From: Sulfurovum sp.
GTDB lineage: Bacteria; Campylobacterota; Campylobacteria; Campylobacterales; Sulfurovaceae
NCBI GenBank assembly: GCA_002733215.1
Contig: NVUY01000021.1
Location: 1,175 to 47,696 of the forward strand
Length of the DNA stretch: 46,522 nucleotides
Direction: 5' to 3'
The notes beneath the pieces are model-generated. The model saw only the letters and a program-made list of their open reading frames with translations, searched no databases and had not been told where the DNA came from. Positions 42,392-46,522 of this stretch are shown here, piece by piece. Positions within the stretch are counted from its first letter, which is position 1, and every line of letters starts with the position of its first letter. The translations under genes were made by a program, and so were the position numbers.

Positions 42392-43672
42392 ATGGCAGGT
42401 TTTAAAGCACTCAAAGGGCAGGGACATGCACCAACGCTCTTCGCAGCTTTTATCTATTTTGACATGAGTTTTATGATCTGGACGATATTGGGTCCTCTCT
42501 CTTCAGAAATTGTTGAATCATTTGCACTTGCAGGATTTATCATGACCACAGGACAAAAGGCAACACTTCTGTCACTCCCCATACTTTCTGGAGCGTTATT
42601 GCGTATTGTATTGGGTTTTTCTGTTGATAAATTTGGAGCTAAAAAAACGGCACTTGTTTCTCAACTCATTGTGATTGCTTCACTTTTATATGTCTATTTT
42701 TTGGGTGAGTCTATTACCTATAATCAATTACTTGTGGCAGCTCTGTTTCTTGGATTTGCAGGTGCATCATTTGCTGTTGCACTTCCACAAGCGGGACAAT
42801 GGTATCCTCCTAAATTACAAGGTCTGGTGCTTGGTATTGCAGGTGGTGCATTTTTTGGAGTGGCTATGGGGTTCATATTTTCTCCTAAAATTGCAGAATT
42901 ATTTGGATGGCAGACGGTGTTTTTGTGTGGAGCGGTTTTTGCTTCTATGATGTTTGTTGTTTATGCACTGTTAGCCAAAGATGCACCACCAGAGGTCTAC
43001 AAGGTCAGAAAGAAAAAGCTTTCAGATTATGTTAAATTATTAAAAGATAAAGACACATGGTGGTTTAACCTCTTTTATGCCATTTCTTTTGGTGGATTTG
43101 TAGGCTTTGGTGTATTTTTAAAACTCTACCTAACAGATACCTATCCTGAAGAGATGCGCGCATTTGGTATTGCTTGGTTTTCAGAAGAAAACATTAAGAT
43201 AACATCAGGGTATTTTGCAGCATTGTGTATCTTTGCAGGGACTATATTGCGTCCATTCGGAGGGGCTATTGCCGATAAAATAGGAGGGATTAAAGCACTC
43301 TATATTTTCTTTACTATTGTGATGGTTATGGTCATTATTAACGCTACAGTCACACTGCCTTTTGGCTTGGTTGTTTTTGTATTTTTCATCACTATGGCTA
43401 ACCTTGGCATGGCAAATGGTGCAGTCTTTCAGCTAGTGCCTCAGCGCTTCTCTAGAGACATAGGGGTGATGGTAGGCATAGTAGGAGCAGCAGGCGGGCT
43501 AGGCGGTACAGCACTTATTAAAACACTGGGTTGGTCTAAAGATAGCTTTGATGGTTATACGGTTGGATTTCTTATATTTGCAGGGGTTACGCTTGTGGCG
43601 ATTGTAGGTCTCACTTTAGTAAAAACGAGATGGAGAACCACATGGGGAATCAAATCAGGCGGAATGATCTAA
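42392..43672 (+). CDS. narK: Nitrate/nitrite transporter of the NarK family, copy 2
   Basis: A second 426-residue NarK paralogue, colinear with copy 1 from end to end: both start MAGFKALKGQGH, share LLSLPILSGALLRI, QAGQWYPPK, LKDKDTWWF, and end KTRWRTTWGI.SGGMI. Differences cluster in the helix after QAGQWYPPK (GGAFFGVAMGFIFSPKIAELFGW here, GAGNIGVVIDYIFAPIIAAKWGW in copy 1), which might alter substrate or coupling. One copy could import nitrate and the other exchange nitrite. It ends three bases from the convergent thioredoxin stop. Confidence 0.94.
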   Translation: MAGFKALKGQGHAPTLFAAFIYFDMSFMIWTILGPLSSEIVESFALAGFIMTTGQKATLLSLPILSGALLRIVLGFSVDKFGAKKTALVSQLIVIASLLYVYFLGESITYNQLLVAALFLGFAGASFAVALPQAGQWYPPKLQGLVLGIAGGAFFGVAMGFIFSPKIAELFGWQTVFLCGAVFASMMFVVYALLAKDAPPEVYKVRKKKLSDYVKLLKDKDTWWFNLFYAISFGGFVGFGVFLKLYLTDTYPEEMRAFGIAWFSEENIKITSGYFAALCIFAGTILRPFGGAIADKIGGIKALYIFFTIVMVMVIINATVTLPFGLVVFVFFITMANLGMANGAVFQLVPQRFSRDIGVMVGIVGAAGGLGGTALIKTLGWSKDSFDGYTVGFLIFAGVTLVAIVGLTLVKTRWRTTWGIKSGGMI

Positions 43673-43675
43673 CAT

Positions 43676-44107
43676 TTAGAGTAGATCCTCTGCCCATAAA
43701 CTAAGCTCAACTTGGGAAAGTTGCCTGCTTATACGGTTGACTTCCTGACCTTTTTTAAAGGCAATGATGGTTGGAAGTGCACTCACCCCATATTCTTTAG
43801 CGACCTTTTGATACTTATCAGCATTGATCTTGAGAAATCGCACCGTTAAACCAAAAGCCAAGGCCGCATCTTCATAGTCATCATACATTGCCATACAGGA
43901 GCCACAAGTAGTTGAATAGAAATCAACCAGTACGGGTATGTCATTTTCAATGATGTGAGTGGTACAACTCTCATCGCTTACTTCGACGGGAAAGGGGTCA
44001 TCTAACTCTGCTTGACATTGAGAACAGAGAATGGACTCGTTTTCAACTTCAGTTTTGATGCTGTTGACGCTGTTACACTCTGTGCATACGATCTTAAGAG
44101 TTTTCAT
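43676..44107 (-). CDS. trxC: Thioredoxin-2-like protein with zinc knuckle and CGSC active site
   Basis: A 143-residue cytoplasmic thioredoxin of the TrxC type. An N-terminal zinc knuckle has C8/C11 and C28/C31. The thioredoxin fold follows with VLVDFYSTTCGSCMAM (C68 and C71) and the cis-proline in VSALPTIIAFKKGQ. The usual active site WCGPC is changed to TCGSC: the tryptophan and the proline are both missing, which should shift its redox potential. TrxC family members act in oxidative stress responses. It faces convergent to narK2. Confidence 0.88.
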   Translation of the reverse strand: MKTLKIVCTECNSVNSIKTEVENESILCSQCQAELDDPFPVEVSDESCTTHIIENDIPVLVDFYSTTCGSCMAMYDDYEDAALAFGLTVRFLKINADKYQKVAKEYGVSALPTIIAFKKGQEVNRISRQLSQVELSLWAEDLL

Positions 44108-44167
44108 GCTTAACCTTTGTAAAATATAGAGGAAGTATACACTTTTCTTAGAAAAATCAGGATTAGA

Positions 44168-44377
44168 TCAAGTTGTTAATGCATGTCTCCATCTGGTATA
44201 TGTTGAGTATGATGGATTTCCCTCAACAGTCTTGTCATATGCTTGTCTATAACTACAGTTATTCTTTTCCTTATAATCATTAACTACTCTTACTACCATC
44301 TCTCTGTCCGATTGCTTGTAGGTGCCCCTCAATGACTTAACCAAATTTATCATTTCCATGTGCATATTCATGTCCAT
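44168..44377 (-). CDS. Small protein of unknown function (69 aa)
   Basis: A 69-residue, methionine-rich N terminus followed by a helical, charged region (NLVKSLRGTYKQSDREMVVRVVNDYKEKNNCSYRQAYDKTV) and an aromatic end (PSYSTYTRWRHAL). No family is recognised. AAAAAGGATATTT directly before ATG is a good ribosome binding site and supports translation. The C-terminal helix could be a small DNA-binding or regulatory segment, which is only a guess. It lies beside palindromic repeats. Confidence 0.5.
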   Translation of the reverse strand: MDMNMHMEMINLVKSLRGTYKQSDREMVVRVVNDYKEKNNCSYRQAYDKTVEGNPSYSTYTRWRHALTT

Positions 44378-44433
44378 AAATATCCTTTTTTCTAGAAGTC
44401 TACATCAATCTTCATTAATACATTCAACTTTCC

Positions 44434-44496
44434 CTCGTTTGTATCCGTCCGAGACTGAAAGAGGTTTCTTCCCAGTCTCGGATGGATGGGAACGAG
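44434..44496. repeat. CTCGTTCCC-family inverted repeat (short form)
   Basis: CTCGTTTGTATCCGTCCGAG... (44434-44457) pairs with ...CTCGGATGGATGGGAACGAG (44473-44496) around a 15-base loop, with five mismatches in 24. The outer CTCGTT...GGGAACGAG ends are shared with the 38728-38837 element. It lies in the 241-base spacer between the 69-aa gene and the attC-like site; nothing else is seen there. Confidence 0.7.
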
Positions 44497-44553
44497 AAAA
44501 TTTGCAATTATTAAAATAATCACATCTTCTATTCTCTTAGACAATACAGGATA

Positions 44554-44615
44554 TAACGTTTGTCGTGAGCCAATGTTTCGCCACAGGGGAAAATATTGGC
44601 TCCTCGTTCTTGTTA
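44554..44615 (-). repeat. attC-like site 1
   Basis: 62 bases starting TAACGTTTGTCGTGAGCC and ending GGCTCCTCGTTCTTGTTA on the plus strand. TAAC/GTTA ends pair, followed by unpaired spacers of five to six bases, then a stem (CGTGAGCCAAT against ATTGGCTCCTCG, one extra base in one arm) and a variable middle. It shares both ends with 45228-45292 but not the middle, as attC sites do. It begins three bases after the antitoxin stop on the gene strand. Confidence 0.6.
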
Positions 44616-44618
44616 TCT

Positions 44619-44918
44619 CTATGATGCAGGTCGGTGTTTTTCTTCTACAAGTTGCCCTGTAATATATTTATGTAAAATACTTTTTATGAAAGTTTGATAC
44701 TTTAAACCTTCTTTTTCAGCTATTTCTTTTATCTTGTCAAGCTCATGTGAAGAAATTCTAATATTCATTTTAGTTTCTTCTTTTTTAACAAATGCCTGTG
44801 CAGACTGTTTAAGTAGTTTACTGTTCTTTTTATCAGTTTTTATATTACTTAAATCTAAACCATCAAGTGAATCCATTATCTCTTTTTCTTCATTATCAAT
44901 ATAATTATTTTTCATCAT
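44619..44918 (-). CDS. Ribbon-helix-helix antitoxin of a BrnT/BrnA-like pair
   Basis: A 99-residue protein. The N-terminal half is acidic and probably binds the toxin (NEEKEIMDSLDGLDLSNIKTD). The C-terminal half is a ribbon-helix-helix DNA-binding domain (KMNIRISSHELDKIKEIAEKEGLKYQTFIKSILHKYITGQL), with the IRIS strand and YQTxIxSxLHKY helix typical of CopG/BrnA-type antitoxins. It overlaps the toxin gene by 14 bases and comes second, as brnA follows brnT. It likely represses its own operon through the palindrome at 45202-45211. Confidence 0.85.
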   Translation of the reverse strand: MMKNNYIDNEEKEIMDSLDGLDLSNIKTDKKNSKLLKQSAQAFVKKEETKMNIRISSHELDKIKEIAEKEGLKYQTFIKSILHKYITGQLVEEKHRPAS

Positions 44919-45183
44919 TTTTCTCCATGAGATATTTAAACCTTCTATCTTTAAAAACTGTTTTTAAGACAAATTTGTCTTTCTCCATAACATAAGGAAT
45001 ACAATAAGGATAGCTATCAATGGCAATAACCATTAACCTTTGATTTGGATAGTCTTTACTGTTAGGGTGTTGAAAGTCTAAAAGAACACCTTCTTCAGAA
45101 ATGATTTCTATGACTTGTTCAAATGTTATTCCTCTTGTTTCGAATAAAATCTGATTCTTCTTTTCATCGTATATAAATTCCAT
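44905..45183 (-). CDS. BrnT-like toxin
   Basis: A 92-residue protein resembling BrnT-type RelE-fold toxins: MEFIYDEKKNQILFETRGITFEQVIEII corresponds to the FxWDExKxxxxxxxHGISFEEA start, followed by strands RLMVIAIDSYPYCIPYVMEKDKFVLKTVF and a basic end (KDRRFKYL). Such toxins are ribonucleases held by the paired antitoxin. Toxin-first order and overlap with the antitoxin gene support the call. The -10 box ends six bases before its ATG and no ribosome binding site is visible, so its mRNA may be leaderless. Confidence 0.8.
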   Translation of the reverse strand: MEFIYDEKKNQILFETRGITFEQVIEIISEEGVLLDFQHPNSKDYPNQRLMVIAIDSYPYCIPYVMEKDKFVLKTVFKDRRFKYLMEKNDEK

Positions 45184-45189
45184 ATCTTA

Positions 45190-45218
45190 ATTATATTACA
45201 ATGTGCGCACAAAGTCAA
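45190..45218 (-). promoter_or_regulatory. Promoter and operator of the toxin-antitoxin pair
   Basis: On the minus strand TTGACT (45218-45213), a 17-base spacer and TATAAT (45195-45190), nearly consensus. The spacer contains TGTGCGCACA (45211-45202), a perfect 10-bp palindrome that is a probable antitoxin operator. The ATG of the toxin follows six bases after the -10. Confidence 0.75.
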
Positions 45219-45227
45219 ATGCTGAGA

Positions 45228-45292
45228 TAACGGTTGTCGTGAGCGATATTTTACCCTCTCTTGGGTAAAATATTCGTTCCTCGTTTTTGTTA
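45228..45292 (-). repeat. attC-like site 2
   Basis: 65 bases starting TAACGGTTGTCGTGAGCG and ending CGTTCCTCGTTTTTGTTA on the plus strand. It shares TAACGnTTGTCGTGAGC and TCCTCGTTyTTGTTA with site 1 but has a different palindromic middle (ATATTTTACCC-TCTCTT-GGGTAAAATAT). On the gene strand the left 7-mer is ATCTAAC, which fits the attC R'' consensus RYYYAAC. It starts seven bases after the stop of the 199-aa gene. Confidence 0.6.
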
Positions 45293-45299
45293 GATTATC

Positions 45300-45899
45300 T
45301 TATTGTGGAATGATTTTATGTGGAGGATCCCACCATACAATAAAATATTTATTTATTATTCTATATCCAAATATTCTTTTTTTTCCACTTACTCTGAATG
45401 TAAAGACTTCCGGATATAATAAATTTATTTCTTTCCATCTCTCTTGGACTTCGTCTTGTAGTCCTCCAACAGGAATATGATGGTGTTTAGTTTTATTTTT
45501 TTGACCGTACCGTTCATTTTCTATTGTTCCCCATTTAGTGTTCTTCGGATGTTCAAGATAGGGTTCAATTATTGATTTAAATTCGGTGTCAAGTAAAGAT
45601 CTTTTTGTTCCCCAACTCCAATTTCCGACAACATCCTTACTACATAATTCAAATTCAACAAGCATAGACTTATATATATCAGGGTTGTTTTCTATTCTAG
45701 GAGTACCATCACTTAAAGATACTTTTTCAGATTTAATTATAATTTCGGGGCTTGGAATTTCAATATTTCTTGGGATTTCTTGAGTGGGAACATTAATATG
45801 TTTTGGAAATGTTTTTTTTCTTAAATTTTCTAGTTTAAACTGTTTTTGTTCTTCTTTTATTTTATTTTTTTCTTCTCTAGAAAGCTTTTTTTTCGACAA
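45300..45899 (-). CDS. Unknown protein, candidate toxin of a Panacea-type pair
   Basis: A 199-residue protein. The N-terminal 60 residues are highly charged and lysine-rich, probably coiled or disordered. The C-terminal half looks folded: WSWGTKRSL, KWGTIENERYGQKNKTKHHHIPVGGLQDEVQERWKEI, and a compact end TFRVSGKKRIFGYRIINKYFIVWWDPPHKIIP whose WWDPxHxI pattern recurs in small RelE-like hypothetical proteins I have seen. It begins three bases after the Panacea gene, in the place of the toxin. HHH and WWDPPH would be places to look for an active site. Function is inferred from position only. Confidence 0.6.
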   Translation of the reverse strand: MSKKKLSREEKNKIKEEQKQFKLENLRKKTFPKHINVPTQEIPRNIEIPSPEIIIKSEKVSLSDGTPRIENNPDIYKSMLVEFELCSKDVVGNWSWGTKRSLLDTEFKSIIEPYLEHPKNTKWGTIENERYGQKNKTKHHHIPVGGLQDEVQERWKEINLLYPEVFTFRVSGKKRIFGYRIINKYFIVWWDPPHKIIPQ

Positions 45900-45902
45900 A
45901 AC

Positions 45903-46343
45903 TTATAAACCAGAATAATATTCATGCATGTCAGATATTAGTATTGGTTCTTGACAAAATCCATTTGCTGGTACACATCCTCTATTTTGTGCTAGTATCC
46001 AAGGTTGTTCCATGTGTGTCAAATCACTTAGCCATTGTGCTGTTTTATCACCATAGTAATCTAGAACTTTATCAATGATTGCCTTTTCCTCAGCTTCGAG
46101 GATGTTCGAATCACCTTTAGACAAGGTTTCTGCACTTATTTTAAAATGACCTTTATGTATATTATACAACTCCACAGTCACAGGACCATTCGCCCATGCT
46201 TGGATTTCACTATTAAAAAGTTGATTCTCATTCCAAACTAGTGACCAAGCTTGAGAATAATAAACTAATTTTTGAAGTTTCATTACTGTCATCTCATTAA
46301 TTTGTTCTAAAATATATTTTGATACATCAAATACATTAGCCAT
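45903..46343 (-). CDS. Panacea-domain (DUF4065) antitoxin
   Basis: A 146-residue protein with the Panacea/DUF4065 (SocA-like) fold: VSKYILEQINEMTVMKLQKLVYYSQAWSLVWNENQLFNSEIQAWANGPVTVELYNIHKG is the signature, and DKTAQWLSDLTHMEQPW lies in the C-terminal half. Panacea proteins neutralise many unrelated toxins encoded next to them. AAAGGACAA precedes the ATG. It is the first gene of a two-gene operon with the 199-residue candidate toxin, separated by three bases. Confidence 0.88.
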   Translation of the reverse strand: MANVFDVSKYILEQINEMTVMKLQKLVYYSQAWSLVWNENQLFNSEIQAWANGPVTVELYNIHKGHFKISAETLSKGDSNILEAEEKAIIDKVLDYYGDKTAQWLSDLTHMEQPWILAQNRGCVPANGFCQEPILISDMHEYYSGL

Positions 46344-46522
46344 AGTTGTCCTTTTTAGATATATCTGTATTTTAACATAATTTTAATAACAGTATTCTAA
46401 TATGTAATGATATCTGTGTATGTAATCCAAAATTTAAATCTGAAGTGCAATTTTTGAAAATTTGAAAATTAAAAGTTGTAAATTTAGATTTGAAGAGGTT
46501 AAATGCTAGAATCTTACTTCAA
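46344..46522. other. Right-edge intergenic region
   Basis: Promoter region of the Panacea operon (minus strand); a GTTAAAATACAG at about 46363-46374 could hold its -10. A plus-strand ATG at 46503 with AGAGG upstream might begin a gene that continues outside the window (six codons visible), but this cannot be judged. I saw no third attC-like end here. Confidence 0.3.

Noticed and set aside
44434..44496. Third attC-like site
   Set aside because: It lacks TAAC/GTTA ends and the shared GTCGTGAGC and TCCTCGTT blocks; it belongs to the CTCGTTCCC repeat family.
44554..45292. Composite transposon or IS ends flanking the toxin-antitoxin pair
   Set aside because: No transposase, target duplication or matching terminal repeats; the palindromes with variable centres fit attC-like sites better.
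46503..46522. Start of a plus-strand gene at the right edge
   Set aside because: Only six codons are visible after an AGAGG-preceded ATG, too little to support a CDS.

Overview
The window looks like chromosomal DNA of a chemolithotrophic Campylobacterota (epsilonproteobacterium), most likely Sulfurovum or a close relative. The signs are AT-rich sequence, short overlapping operons, Campylobacterota-style gene order (pdxJ-pdxA, rplI-hslV-hslU-era, mlaA-mlaC-RND exporter) and an MSHA/Cts-type secretion operon like the Campylobacter transformation system. The genus is inference. The left two thirds is mostly housekeeping and the right end is accessory.

Layout. 1-9 kb: a TPR protein, trpC, yqeY, msrB, a TPR/zinc-ribbon pair, pdxJ-pdxA, a PAS protein and argG with an unusual C-terminal tail. 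9-15.5 kb (minus strand): mlaA-mlaC-RND lipid transport genes, then an M3 oligopeptidase and a membrane protein. 15.7-19 kb: rplI-hslV-hslU-era, followed by a structured intergenic RNA candidate. 19.3-28 kb: eight genes in the order mshI-J-K-L-M-N-E-G (no pilins), a type IV pilus/type II secretion-like machine. 28-30.4 kb: kdsB, hemH, yigZ.

30.4-43.7 kb is a nitrogen region. It holds PII (glnB), amtB, a PAS protein, a compact NtrC-like regulator without GAFTGA, an orphan DUF234 protein, a molybdopterin nitrate reductase, a DmsB-DmsC-type fusion, a siroheme nitrite reductase and two tandem NarK transporters. A 17-bp palindrome, TGATTAA-N3-TTAATCA, occurs (with varying fidelity) upstream of amtB, nirA, narK1 and narK2. 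At all four promoters its centre lies 40 or 41 bp upstream of the first base of a -10 hexamer. A perfect copy sits directly upstream of the compact regulator. Together these suggest an unreported nitrate/ammonium-assimilation regulon with its own regulator.

43.7-46.5 kb is accessory: a thioredoxin with a CGSC active site, a small unknown protein, a BrnT/RHH toxin-antitoxin pair and a Panacea-type antitoxin with a candidate toxin. The first toxin-antitoxin pair is bracketed by two 62-65 bp elements with the layout of integron attC sites (TAAC...GTTA ends, unpaired spacer, stem with an extra base in one arm, variable middle). Their outer 7-mers complement each other as cassette excision requires, so this may be the edge of a chromosomal integron or an integrase-less attC cluster.

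Several short palindromic repeat families lie between genes: a GTAGGGT family, a GGACG hairpin family with compensating base changes, a GATCCGAC family and a CTCGTTCCC family. Several of them supply the stop codon or ribosome binding site of the neighbouring gene. No rRNA, tRNA, CRISPR array or intact insertion sequence was seen.
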